DNA of 64,000 nt from Mycoplasma testudineum (GTDB taxonomy: Bacteria; Bacillota_I; Bacilli_A; Mycoplasmatales; Metamycoplasmataceae). Below are positions 26,233-38,197 of this stretch, in pieces. The stretch lies in the NCBI RefSeq assembly GCF_002245785.1, contig NZ_NNCE01000003.1, positions 62,001 through 126,000 on the forward strand. Direction: 5' to 3'. Both the position numbers and the translations under genes were made by a program. Under the pieces are notes generated by a model. The model made no database searches. It had not been told where the DNA came from and saw only the letters and a program-made list of their open reading frames with translations. Every line of letters begins with the position of its first letter. Position 1 is the first letter of the stretch.

Positions 26233-29200
26233 TTATAGTTTTGTTCAGTCTACTTGTGTTGTGTTATTTGTGTTATCACTCGTTGGAACAACTCCTGTTC
26301 ATTTTGTTGCTAGAGCAATCATAATTTGAGTTCTTTCATTTCTAGACAATAATTGACTACTATTGTTAAATATTGTTAAAGAGTAAATATTTGATTTAGC
26401 CGAATTTGTTTGCGATCCTAAAATAGATCAGAATGAGTCAGTTACTTCGTTTCTTAATAATGCTGCAGCATATCTTGAAAATTGCTTTGAATTTCCGCTG
26501 TCGTTTTTAACTAAAAATGTCAATTTAACTAAACCGCTCGATGTACCAACGGGATTGGAATGATTCATTATTTCCAAAATGACATCTTTATTAATGAATT
26601 GAGAAGGGATAACCGAATTAAATTTGTAAGATACACCATTTTCAAGATTACCAGCTCTTGTAATATCGTTATTATTATATTCGTTACCTGTAATTCAATT
26701 AATATTAGGTTGATTTAAATCTGTCAATTCTCATCTACTTGCACTTGGGTCAATTGTTCAATCTGCTGTACCCCTAATTCCTAGTGTTTCTTTACCGGCT
26801 TGTAAATTGTAGAATAAATTTTTACCACTAAATAGAGTCTCTAAACTTTCTGCGGTTCGAGGGGTCATCTTAAATGCAATATATAATGCTCCACCTCGGT
26901 TGGAAAGTATTTGTCCGGTTTGATCCGTATTAGTTAAAAATGTTGATATTGTGTCTTGTGCTAGATTTATAGAATTTTTATATCCACCTTTTGATTCATC
27001 GACGGTAAAACTAGGTCTAAATATCTCATTTGATTGGTTATATTCTTGGTTTGTTCTATCATCTTTTCAACTAGATAGTTTTTTGTTTTGTAAGACAATT
27101 GTATCTAAGTTTGAAGCATCAAAATTATTTGTGACCTTTGTATCATAAAATTCTAGTGATTCTATAGTTGTTTTGAACCCATAAACTTTTTTTGAAAATT
27201 CCTTTGACTTAACTGTATTACCATTCGTACCTATATTAACAGTATAGTTTAGAGTCAATGCACCAAATTCATCTTTTGCGTCAGAAATTGGAGTTGTATT
27301 CATCGAAAAAGTAATGTCCCCTAATGTTTGGAAATTTTCTGAATTTTCGAATCTAAAATTATTTGCTTGAACTTCACTTGCTTTTGTTTTGTCTTTATCG
27401 CCTGAGTTCAACAGAACAGCTGCCAATTCTGCTTTAGAAAATTTTCAATCATGGATTTTATTTTTCTCAGAAGTAGTTGCAGCTGCAAAAACATTTTCTT
27501 TAAGATATTCTATTTTTGTTAAATCTAAACCTGTAAGAGAAGCTAATGGCGAATTGGTAAATGCTGAGTCTCCAATATTCATAAGTGATTTTGGTAAATC
27601 TAGTAAAGTGATTTTTGCGCTAGAAAAAGCATTAGCACCTATACTTGTTAATCCTTCATTTAAAGTTAATAAAACTAATTTATCAGAATTACGGAATGCG
27701 TTTGCTTCAATACTTGTTTTTGTTGGGTTTACTTCTAATTTTGTAATTGCAGTTGGATTTGTTGGTGTGTTAGAGTAAAAATTACCTTTGTCATCTTGAT
27801 ATCTATATGCATCTGCACCAAAATTAGTTCTTTTAAATCCATTTACTTGTGAAATGTAATTATCAGATAAATTAATTGTACCTTTAGCACCAGAAAATAG
27901 AGTTTCTAAACTTTTAGAAACAGTTACAATAAAATCTACTTTAGACGTGTCTGTATTAACAACACCATTTCCAACACTTATTATTAAATTATTAATTTCT
28001 CTATTTTGTAATGGATAATTGTCTTTGGTGCCATTAAAAATTGTTTCAAAATTTGTAGAAGTGGTTTCTGCTGTTTTGGTCCACAGTGCATTATTGTCTA
28101 ATTTTGATTTAACCTCTAACCTTTTGGTAATATCTTCTTTATAAGCATTAATTGCATCTGAAGCAGTTCTAAATCCTTTAACTTGCATCGAAAAATTCTG
28201 AGTTGCACCTTCTGCAGCTAATGTAAAATTCACGATAATACTTCCGGTCAAAACATTTTCTCTAGTTGTTCTAGAAACAGATGTTCTTGTGAATGTAAAT
28301 CCTTCATTAGTCAATTCTGTTTGCTTATCTGCGGGAACTTCAAAATCTTCTACTGTGAAGAAATTGTCGCCAATTGCTGTTTTAGTAGTCAAAATCTTTT
28401 CAACAGATGATTGTTTGACCTTAATATATTGATTTTTGCCAGATTCATTTGCTTCCAACATTTTTTGAATTTTTAAGAATATTTTACCTGCACCAGGATC
28501 CGCAAAACCAAAATATGTTTGATCTCTATTTAAAGTAACAATATCATCGCCTTGTCCAACTGAAATTAAAAATGTAACTTTAATATCTCTTGGTATACCA
28601 TTTGAATCATTAATTGCAACAGCATTTGTTGTTGTTCTTGTTATTCCTAATTTAGTCATATCAGTTGTTTGATAATTATTAAAATAAGTTTCTAATAATG
28701 TTTGATTATTTGTTGAAATAGCTGTAGAAATTTTATTGATTTCAGTGATAGCAGTGTTATTTGTTGTAATGTTTTGGGTATTAAGTTGTAAAGTAACATT
28801 ATGCTGTATGCTTGATCAATTTGTAAGAACTTGTAAATTATCAAATTTAGTTTTAGTTAAAAAACCGTCGATTGTTTGTAAATATGTACGAGGTATTGCA
28901 GTTGTTTGACCTGAAATTCTAATAGTTAATCTAGCTTTAACGCCATTTTCAAGTGCCTCGATATTAGTTACAGAATATGTAAGACCTCTATCATTGTCAC
29001 TAAGATTTTTTAGAACAGCATTTGAAGCTTCTAAATTATAATTGGCAAAAACAGTTGATGATGCAGTGCTTCTTGTTCTATCACCGCTGAATCTAAATTG
29101 ATATTGAACAGCGTTATTAATCTGAGCTTGTCCTGATGTTAATAATCCTGTAATTGTCACACTATATGTTGCTTCAAAAGCACCAATTTGGTTATCTTCA

Positions 29201-32200
29201 ATATAACTAACTCCTAAATTAACTGTTAAAGCACCTTGGTCATTATTTGGCACTACCGAAATAATTGTGGATCTAATATTAGTTCTGTCGGTGTTAGAAT
29301 GACTTGTTTGAGCTGGGTTTGGTAAACCAATATTTAACATGTTAGAAGTTATTGAACTGGGTAAAATTGACTTCAATTCTTCAGCGCTATATAAATTATT
29401 TTGAGTAAAATTGTCGTCCGTTTTAAAAACAGCTGGTCAAACACCTAAAGTTGCAAATTTAGATGCTTCAACTCTGGCTTTAGAAAAGAAGGATGTGATA
29501 GTAGAAATATATGTTCTACTTATGTTTGAGTCTTTAGTAGATGTAACTATAACTGGCACTTCTAATGTAGTTTGATTAATATCTGTTACTTTAGGTAAAG
29601 TACCAATTTGTAAGTTAACATCACTTCCTGTTGGAGCTGCATTAATCGTAAGTTGTGCTGCGGTGATTGTATCGGGAGAATTTTGTAAATCTACTGTTCT
29701 TCTCAATTGAACTTGATTTCTTGTTTGACTATTTATGTAGTCTAAAACGCTTCTTGTTGCTGCACCAGTTGCTCTATCTGCAAAGCCAGATTCTTCAAAT
29801 GTAGATTGTTGTGTAGCAAAATTCAATCCAGAACCTGCAGAAACAGTTCAAGTAACTCTAGCTATTTTTTGATCAGCAGCACTTTCTCCTTTTTCAACTA
29901 TACTTGTTACATTAATTGATAATGGTGGGTTTTGACTAGTGTTATTTTTTATTACATAATCAGAAACAATTAAGTTCTGAACTGATGTAACAGCTTTATT
30001 AATTCCATCTCTTAATGTGGGTTTATTTGCTGTATTTTCAATAAATGCTTTAACCGCAGCAATGTTTGCTGCTTTTTGGGCACTAGAAAAACCTGAAACA
30101 GTTGAAATGTACGTTCTAGAAACTGTTTTTTGAGTACTATGAGTAACAGTAATTGTTACCTCAACAACTGTATCATCAGTAGAAGATGGTTTGACAGAAG
30201 TAATAGTTGGAGTAACATTAACTACGCCAGTTGTATCTAAAGTAAAATCTGACACAGTTACATTTGCAGCTTGTTTATCTGTTGCATTAGGTTTTGCAAC
30301 TGGATTTACTCTATTACCACTTGCTATATAGTTATTTACTACTAATCAAGCTTGTGCAATATCATTAGTTGCAAAACCATTTACTGTAACTTTTTCTTCT
30401 TTTTCATATAACGTTTCTCCAGCACCAGCTGCTACTCTAATTGTTACTTCTACAGAAGAACCATTTGAAATCGGAGTAACTTTTGAAATACTTAAAACAA
30501 CTTCTGGATCAGTATTGTTATTTATTGGTTGACTAATACTAAAATTCTGAGCGATAATTGAATTACCACTTGTTTGTTCTTTATTAATAAGGTTATTTAA
30601 AACTGGCACGCTTTTTTCAGCTGAATTTCTGGCTAAATATTTTTCAACTGCAATTCTAGAATCTTCTAATCCGGCTTTTCTAAAACCTTCAAATTTTTGT
30701 GAATATGTCACGGAATTACTAATAGCAGTACCATTACCAACAGAAACTCTAACTGTTACAACAGCAACAGTTTCATCTACTGGATCTACTGCAACACTAA
30801 AAACACTTAATCTAACAGCAGTGTTATCACTTGGTTGAGTAATACTAAAATCAGCTGTAGTTAAGCTTTTTACAGATCTTGAGGTATCAACTAATAAAGT
30901 TGGAGTGATTCTATCTGTTCTATCTCTATAAGTAGAAGCAATTTGGAAGTTTCTTGACTGTAAATCAGTTAAGAAACCAGGAATAGTAATTACATATGAT
31001 TTTGTAGCTCTTGAATCAACATTTGCATCATTTGCATTAGCTGTAATTAATACAGTTACATCAACTGCATTAGGTGTATCTGAAGCAGTTGCAGAAGAAA
31101 CTGTAAATGTTAATAATGGATGTCCGGCTACCGTTGCAGCAATATTTCAATTACTTAAATTACTTGCACCTACTACTGAACTAAGAGCCACTTCTTGTGG
31201 TTTACGTGAATTAGTTAAAATAGGTTGATTATACTTAGTTAAATCACCTTGTAATTGACTTTCATATCTTCTAATTAAACCAATAGCATTAGCTCTAGCT
31301 GCACTAGCAAAACCAGGGAATTCTGTTGTATAAGTTTTAGTTGCCAAAGCACTACCTGTTCCTAGTGTTAAAGTTACAGTTACAACTGCAGTTGTATCTG
31401 TTCCTACTTTAGCTTGTAAATTGGTAATTGATTGACCAATTTGTGAATCTACTGTAGATCTAGGAGTAATTGTAAAATCACTTGTTTGTAAATTTGCAAC
31501 TGCATATTCATCTTTAGCGTTTTGAATTGCAGCAAGCAATACTGGATTATCTCTATTTTCACTAGCAATATATTTAGTAAGTAGTTTTTCATTTGAACTT
31601 TTAGTTGCTTGTAAGAATCCAGTAATAGTTTGATTATAAGTATTACTGTAAGCATTAATTCCAGTACCTGCAGTTACTTTAATTGTAACTACAGCTGTAG
31701 TATTATTTGCTGAAGCAGGATTGATATCAAGTACTTCAAATGATAAATTAGCTTTAGTTCCTTCAATAGTAATATCTGTATTTACTAAATCACCAACTGC
31801 TTTAGATTTTTTGATTTCATCTGAAGCAACTGCTTTTAAATGGTTTGTGGTATCTTTGATATATCCATTAACAATTTTGGCGTTATTTTCTTGAGCAGTA
31901 GGAATAAATCCAGTTAAAGTAACTGTGTAACTGTTTGTAACACTTGGATTTGTTTTTAAACTTACTCTAATTGTAAAAGCTGCTGTATTTCCTTCAGTAG
32001 CATTTTCTCCTGTAGGAACAGAAGTAATACTATTAATTGTGTAATCATATAAAGAACTATCTGAAGCTCCAACAACGTGGAAATTAGCAATACTTGCGTT
32101 TACTGCAGAAATATTTCTATCTGCTCCTTCATTTCAATCTACTGTTAATCTTGGGGCATCTTGAACTAATTTAGCTTCAGAAGGTAAGAATAATCTTGCT

Positions 32201-35200
32201 TTAATTTCTTGATCTAAAGTGTAATCATAAATAACGCTATTTTTAGTTAATGTACCTTTAATTTTGAAAGTTACATCTCCAGTTTCGTTATTACGTGAAC
32301 CACTTAAAATTTGTGCACTAAGTTTTACATCTGAACCTTCTTCAGATGTAATGATAATATCTTCATTTAAAGCAGCAGAAGCTGATTTATTTTGACCTGA
32401 TGGTGCTAAACGAATTACATTAGTAATTGAACTAAGTCTGTCACTTTTAGCTGCTTGATCAATAATAATTGCTCTAGCAGCAGCAGCTTGGTAGATTTCG
32501 TATTTTTCTACTGATAAGAATCCATCATCTTCAACTATATATGTAGCTGTAGCTCTAGTTGAACCGTTACCTGCAGCTACTTCAACAGTAATAACAGCTC
32601 TAACACCGTTAGAACCTTCTTTAGAAGTAACTGATTTAATGATTCCACTAATAATACCTGAAGCTATTTCAATTCGATAATCACTAGTTAAAACACCACC
32701 ATTAGCAGCTGTTGCTTGTTGTTTTTTATTACTATCAATTAAAAATGGGATAGCTTTGTTAGTATTAGTTGCACCAGCATATTGATCAACAATTTTTTGG
32801 TTTTCAATTTTGCTTTGATTTGGAAACCCAGAAACAATAACATTATATGTAGCAGTTCCTACATTAGTTCCAGTTCCAATTGAAACTTCAACTAAAGCAG
32901 TACCTTCACCTTTAGGTTGACCGTTTGAATCATTTTCTTGTGAAGCACTAAATTCTAAAACAGTTAAAGTTGCATCAACTTCACCAATACCGTCATTACC
33001 AGTATTGAATTTAACTTTTTTAGGATTAAAACTTGAAGCAGTAACAGTATTAACTAAAGTTAATAATTTAGAAACATTTAAATCGGGTGTTGCTTCAGTG
33101 CTTGAAATAATCCCTGAAGCAACTGAATTAGCATATGATTGTGCAAATTCTCTATTTTTATTTTTTGCTGTTGTAGCAAAACCTGTCATTTTATAAGTAA
33201 ATGTACTTGAAAAAGCAGGTTTTGAATCTACTTCAGTTGCTGAAGATACTCTAATTGTTAAAGTAACACTACCATCATCATTAGATGAATCGATATTAGT
33301 TACTTCAGCTCTTACTTTAGAATCAACAGAAGTTACAGTGTAATCTGAATTAACTGTATCAGAACCAAGTGTTTGGTCCTGTACTTTTGAAGTATTAGAA
33401 AAACTAATTCTTGCAGGATTTGCTTTTAAATCTCTAATAACAGCTTCAACATCGCTTTTAGCTTGTGCTACTACTGTTGTTTGGAATCCGCCTACAATTC
33501 TAACTGTGTTAGTTTCGAATCTATCACCAACAGCGGTTGTACCAGCAAATACTCTTATAGCGATATTTGCTTCACCTTTAGAATCAGTTGCAAATAAATT
33601 GATTATTTGTGAATAAACCTTAATAGTTTTATTGTTAATTGTAATGTTATGTTCAGTTACACTTTGACCATCAACTGTTGTTTTAGTACCACCGATAAAG
33701 TCAAAATCTGATACTTTTGTATTTGAAGGTAAAGTATCAATTTTTGGATGAGCGGCTTTAGCAGCTTCTGTATATTCAACATCACGACTTTCATTTGCTG
33801 TATTTGATCTAGAAACTATGTAATCAGTAACAGCTAAGGTGTTATCTTTTAAAGCTGAATCAAAACCTGTAACAGTAGCTTCGTAAGTTCTAGTTACAGT
33901 TTTATCATCATTTGTAATAGTAACAAGCGCTACTAATGAACCTCTAGTTGCATCAGTAGATTTAATTTGTGTTACTGTAGCACTTAAAGGAGAAATATTA
34001 GCACGTGGATTTTCAGATACTAAATTAAAATTAAGTGGCTGAAAATCTTCAACTTTAATTTCAGTCGGTTTTTTATTCTTATCTTCTTCATTTTTAAGAA
34101 CTGGAACTTCTTTTTTATTAACAAAGTAATTAATAATAGATGTATCTAATTGAGCTTTTGTAGCTCCTTGTAATTCTTGTGTTTTTGTATAAGCAGATTC
34201 AGTAATAGCTTGGTTGTTTTCACTAATACCGCGAATTGAAAGAGTAACTTGAATTTGTCCAGATTTGTTTCTCTGGGCAATTTCAGCACCTGTTGGAGTT
34301 ACAACAGCTAAAGAAATTTCAATTTTACTATTGCTTCTACTATTATTAGCTATTGAAATTTCATTCAAAATGTCTCTAGGTAAGTTAGTAGTAAAATTTT
34401 CACCACGCAATTCGCTGGCAAAAACTTGAGGAACAGTTCCATTAAAAATAACTTCAGGCTTGAAGATACTAATTTTATTCAATACATTCTTCACGTAAGT
34501 TTCATTTTTCATGAAACCAGTTACTGTAACGTTGTACTGTGCTACTGCTGTACCTACTGCTACAGTTACTGTACCTGTAGCTTCACCGTTAGGAACACTT
34601 CGAACACTAAAACCGGTAACATTTACATTAAAACGATCAGGCTTGTTTTTAGTATTTGTTTGTGAATAATCAACACTTGTACCTGCTATAAATTCATTTA
34701 ATGTAACTAATTGAACTGGTTTAGCAGCTAATTCAGTATTTATTTTTAAAGGAAATTTATTTCAGTTACTTTTAAGATATCACTCATTTGGAGTATATAA
34801 ATTGTCAATTGTAACTTGATAGTCACTAATGAATTGAACACTGGTTTCTGTTGAGCTTTTTCTAATTGTAATTAGATACTGGCTGTCATCAAGATTATTG
34901 GGTTCTTTTTTAGCAACACTGATAATTTCATATCTTACTAATGTATCTTCAGAAACGATAGGATTAAAATTTGAACGAGAAATATTATTAGGATTGATTC
35001 CGTAAACTTGTTTGTGTCTTTTATTTGTTAATTCAGAGAAAGTATCTTCCAAACTTACATTAAGTGTTGGAACGATTTCTGGAGCTTGATTTACTTTAGT
35101 TTGCAATTGCGGTACTATGTTTGAAATAATTATTGATCTTTGAACACTAATACCATCTCTACTAATTTCATAAACAACTGAAACACTAGTTGTGTTTCCT

Positions 35201-35805
35201 GCAATTGTGTTAACACTTTTAATAGTTGTAGTTGCTCCGGCAATAGGAGTTTCATTGGCACTAATAATTAAATCATCAGGATTTAGCTGATTAGCTGTTT
35301 TATTAGCAGCTGCTGGCGCTATAGTGATGTTTACATAATCATTTGAAGTTGAATCAAGAATTTTTTTAGTTCCTGCTTCATTATTTAATCAACCACTTGA
35401 TTTAACTGAATAGTTTCTAGTTGTTAAAGTACCATCAATATTTTTAATACTTACTCTAATTGTTAATTCAATTTGAGTACCATCACTACTTGGGTCAACG
35501 GCAGCCGAAACAACACTGTATTCTAAACGTGAATCCAGATTTGTTGCATTTTCTCTTGCTGAAATAAAATTAAATCCAATGATGCTATTCCTTGAATTAA
35601 TTTGTTCAATAGCATCAATTGCAGTATAGTTACTTAAAACTCCATTATTATCAAGACTAGGGATTAAATCAGGCGAATTTGTAATTGCAAAAGTATCAGA
35701 ATTATTGTCAGTTGATAGACCAACTCCTACACCAATACCTACTGTTGCACCTACAGTTACAACTCCGACTGCGCTACCTATTAATATCTTGCTTTTTTTA
35801 TCCAT
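26233..35805 (-). CDS. Giant repeat surface protein, 3190 residues (possible Gli349-like)
   Basis: One frame of 9573 bp with TGA as Trp and no other in-frame stop. N-terminal anchor MDKKSKILIGSAVGVVTVG is followed by a glycine-rich helix; there is no C-terminal helix. Most of the protein is about 20 modules of 100-130 residues, each closing with a strand and a GF (VSGF, VTGFDSA, FPGFASAAR, VNGFAT) and then a helix. This pattern resembles the mycoplasma Lipoprotein_17 (variable surface lipoprotein) repeat. A BspA-type leucine-rich island (IEANAFRNSDKLVLL, IGANAFSSAKITLLDLP) sits near residues 2690-2780. AAAGGATA precedes ATG 35805. First gene of the operon. Gli349 of M. mobile is of similar length and also carries repeats of about 100 residues ahead of Gli521; this is an analogy, not a demonstrated match. 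Confidence 0.87.
28800..35100 (-). repeat. Divergent ~100-130-residue modules in the 3190-residue protein
   Basis: Recurring order: short strands, a conserved strand of the type VTVTITL, an aromatic strand such as TYISTVSGF, then a helix with Ala and Lys. The copies are too divergent at DNA level to be recent duplications. Confidence 0.65.
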
Positions 35806-35881
35806 TTTTATATCCTTTCGGGTATTTTTTAAAATACTAAAAAAACTTACTTAACATTTTATTTTGATTAAGTTGAGTCTA

Positions 35882-35912
35882 TACATACTTTTACCATGAT
35901 TACTTCTGTCAA
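35882..35912 (-). promoter_or_regulatory. Candidate promoter of the giant operon
   Basis: On the minus strand a consensus TTGACA (35912-35907) is followed 19 bases later by TATGTA (35887-35882). The spacing is longer than ideal. The start codon is 77 bases downstream. A perfect -35 box is rare elsewhere in this window. Confidence 0.4.
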
Positions 35913-35918
35913 ATAACC

Positions 35919-35938
35919 ATGGGCTTATTATAACCCAT
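35919..35938. repeat. Inverted repeat upstream of the giant operon
   Basis: ATGGG and CCCAT flank a 10-base centre that contains TATAAT on the minus strand. It lies just upstream of the TTGACA and could be an operator or an alternative promoter; there is no T run for a terminator. Confidence 0.3.
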
Positions 35939-36043
35939 AGCTGATATTTTAAATTTTTTTAAATAGGCTAATTTTTGTGAAAATATACCATGTTTTCTAT
36001 ACTTTTTGCCTAATTAATTCTTTTAAGATGATAAAGTTTTTAA

Positions 36044-36505
36044 GTGAAAAAAATAGTTTGGAAAGCCTTATTTTGAAATCAATACAAAACTATTATTAAG
36101 AAAAAAATTATTTTTTTAAATTTGAAAAATTTCTTTGCTTTTATTTTGTATGTACTTACTGCTACATTAATTTTTCTAGTTGTTTTATCACAAGGATGAA
36201 TAGCTATCGATATTGCTTCATCTCTTGTAGGGTTGTTTTTATTTTTCTGAGCACTATCAGCTTTTGCATTGCTAAAAATAAATAAATATTTTTTAAAAAT
36301 TGAACAAGATTCAATTAAATTTCTCGTTTCCAACCAAGAGGATTTAAAAGAAGAAATTTCTTCAGTTCAAAATTTAGAATTTTCTCTATTTTTAGAAACA
36401 ATAAACTCATTTTTTTATTCTTTTAGAATTTGAAAAATTGTTTCAAAAAATGCCAAAATATATTCAATGGAATTTTTAGAATACTCAAAATCAAATAAAG
36501 AGTAA
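36044..36505 (+). CDS. Two-helix membrane protein, unknown function
   Basis: 153 residues if the GTG at 36044 is the start; the codon just before it is TAA and no ATG occurs until near the end, so GTG is the best choice, though its ribosome binding site is weak. The N-terminus is basic (KKIVWKALFWNQYK). Two membrane helices follow (about 32-52 and 57-77), then a charged, mostly helical tail of 75 residues. Three TGA Trp codons are used. The overall shape (short N-terminus, two helices, soluble tail) is like the protein at 5623-6780, but no sequence match is evident. Confidence 0.6.
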
Positions 36506-36540
36506 TTTATTAGAGTAAAAAATATTTAGTTTTAAAAAAA

Positions 36541-36584
36541 GTATGCGTTTTTTCAAATAAGGACTTATTTTTGCATATATAGGT
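36541..36584 (+). promoter_or_regulatory. Conserved upstream block, copy 2
   Basis: ATGCGTTTTTTCAAATAAGG, a short variable stretch, then TTTTTGCATATATA, ending 4 bases before the ATG at 36585. It is almost identical to the block before the gene starting at 9187. Confidence 0.6.
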
Positions 36585-37004
36585 ATGCAAAACAAAAAAA
36601 ATATAAAAAGAACTGATGCTCACACAGAGCAGATAAAGAAATTTGAAAAATTTGTCGACAGTCATGAAAAAAGCGGTAAATTAACCATCAAATCTCTTAA
36701 TAAATGGGTGCAATTGTATTACTGGCACGGTAAGGAAATCAACTTTAATATTTTAGAGAACCGTGATTTAGAAGCGGTAGGTTTATTTAGGTATAATAAA
36801 ATTACTATGGAAGATATTAGTTTTAAAAATCAAGTCCTAATGATGCTTGGGCAAATTAATAAAAAAGTAGAAAATATTGAAAAGGAAATAATAGAGCTTA
36901 AAAAAGATGTGGCTGAGCTAAAAATCAGAGTTGGAAATTTGGAACAAAGAGTGGCAAACATTGAAGTTGATGTAGCTATGTTAAAAAATATACACAATTT
37001 ATAG
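36585..37004 (+). CDS. Coiled-coil protein, paralogue of 8687-9187
   Basis: 139 residues. The N-terminal domain (to about residue 70) matches the paralogue in KKFEKFVDSH, KWVQLYYWHGKEINF and LFRYNKITM. The C-terminal part is a coiled coil (INKKVENIEKEIIELKKDV, then LKIRVGNLEQRVANIEVDV) ending in LKNIHNL. Unlike the paralogue, its Trp codons in this part are TGG. The start codon lies directly after the conserved block, with no Shine-Dalgarno, so the mRNA is probably leaderless. The role is unknown; a trimeric or dimeric scaffold or binding protein would fit the coil. Confidence 0.8.
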   Translation: MQNKKNIKRTDAHTEQIKKFEKFVDSHEKSGKLTIKSLNKWVQLYYWHGKEINFNILENRDLEAVGLFRYNKITMEDISFKNQVLMMLGQINKKVENIEKEIIELKKDVAELKIRVGNLEQRVANIEVDVAMLKNIHNL

Positions 37005-37011
37005 AAAGTGG

Positions 37012-37189
37012 CTCTTTAGAAGCAGCAGATTTATTTAGGTATAATAAAATTACTATGGAAGATATTAGTTTTAAAAATCAAGTCCTAATGATGCTTGGGC
37101 AAATCAATGATAGATTAGAAAATATTGAAAAGGACGTAGCTATGTTAAAAACTGATGTAGCTATGCTAAAACGCTTACACAATTTGTAA
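37012..37189 (+). pseudogene. Partial tandem copy of the coiled-coil gene
   Basis: Bases 37031-37109 repeat 36783-36861 almost exactly (offset 248). Read in frame to the TAA at 37187-37189 they encode LFRYNKITMEDISFK, a shorter coil (LENIEKDVAMLKTDVAMLK) and the family ending LHNL. The N-terminal domain, promoter block and start region are absent. It could be a remnant or a donor cassette that recombines with the full gene to change coil length. Confidence 0.7.
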
Positions 37190-37206
37190 TGATCTACTTT
37201 TAGAAT

Positions 37207-37240
37207 TAAAAAACGAACTTTTCTCGAGTCCGTTTTATTT
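37207..37240 (-). terminator. trxB terminator
   Basis: On the minus strand AAAACGGACT and AGTTCGTTTT form a 10-bp stem with one G-U pair, followed by a T run. As plus-strand RNA the same stem has a mismatch, so it mainly serves trxB. Confidence 0.7.
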
Positions 37241-37255
37241 TAATTAAATTGTGAA

Positions 37256-38188
37256 TTACTTAACTTTTTGAGCCGCATCTTTAGCTGCAATTGCTCCGTC
37301 ACTTGAAGCAGTAACAATTTGTCTAACATCTTTTAGACGGATGTCTCCTGCTGCATAAATACCTTTTATTTTAGTTTGCATTAATTCATCAGTTTTTATA
37401 AACCCATTAGGTTCTAAAATTCCCAAATCTTTAGCGAAATTAGCTGCTGGTAAAAATCCAATATAAGGGAAAATAGATGCTACAGATACTGTAGTAGTTT
37501 TACCATCTTTAGTTTCAATAGTTACTTGTTCTAATTTATTTTCGCCTGCAACTTCTGTAATTCTAGATTCATAATGAATAGTTACATTTTTTCGCTTTAA
37601 CAGTTCTTCAACAAGAGATTGTTCAGCATTAAATTTTGCATCACGAACTACAAAATGAACATGGCTAGCAACATTTGCTAAATACGCTCCTTCTTCAACG
37701 GCTGAATTCCCGCCCCCGATTACAACTGAAGGTTGGTATCCAAAAATTGGACCATCACATATTGAACAAAATGAAACACCTTTATGGTAGTAGTTTCTAA
37801 TGTTAGGTATGTCTAGAGGTTCTCTATTAACCATTCCTGAAGCAATAATTATACTTTTAGCAGATTTTTTAAATTCTCCTTCAGGATTTTTATATGTAAC
37901 AACGTGATCATAATCTCCATTAGTTTCAATTTTAGTTACTTCACCAAAAATGTGTTCTGCACCAAATTTAATTCCATGGTTGTACATTCTAATTGCCAAA
38001 TCTGGTCCTTCAACTATTTCATCACCCAATCAATTTTCAATTTTTGATTGATTAACAACTTTACCACCAGGAGCATCTTTTTCTATAAAGGCAGTTTTTA
38101 AACCACCTCTAGATCCGTACACCGCAGCACTAAGTGCTGCTGGACCACCACCAACAATAATCAATTCGTAATCAAAATCTTTTGCCAT
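37256..38188 (-). CDS. trxB: Thioredoxin reductase
   Basis: 310 residues, normal for low-molecular-weight TrxB. FAD-binding GGGPAALSAA is at the N-terminus, the redox pair is in FCSICDGPIFG, the NADPH-binding fold has VIGGGNSAVEEGAYLA, and the C-terminal FAD motif is GIYAAGDIRLKDVRQIVTA. It reduces thioredoxin with NADPH in the cytosol. The start at 38188 follows AAGGAGAAAAT; the upstream permease gene ends 9 bases before it, so they are probably one operon. The active site CSIC differs from the common CAxC by the Ser. One TGA Trp occurs near the N-terminus (IENWLGDE). Confidence 0.95.
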
Positions 38189-38197
38189 ATTTTCTCC

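Noticed and set aside
12692-35805. Dozens of short separate genes or a decayed pseudogene cluster on the minus strand
   Set aside because: All pieces lie in two constant frames and the breaks are TGA only, which is Trp in this group. No in-frame TAA or TAG was found, so there are two intact giant genes.
36079-36333. Minus-strand 84-residue ORF
   Set aside because: It is antisense to the two-helix membrane protein at 36044-36505, whose plus-strand frame has the right hydrophobic pattern and Trp codons.
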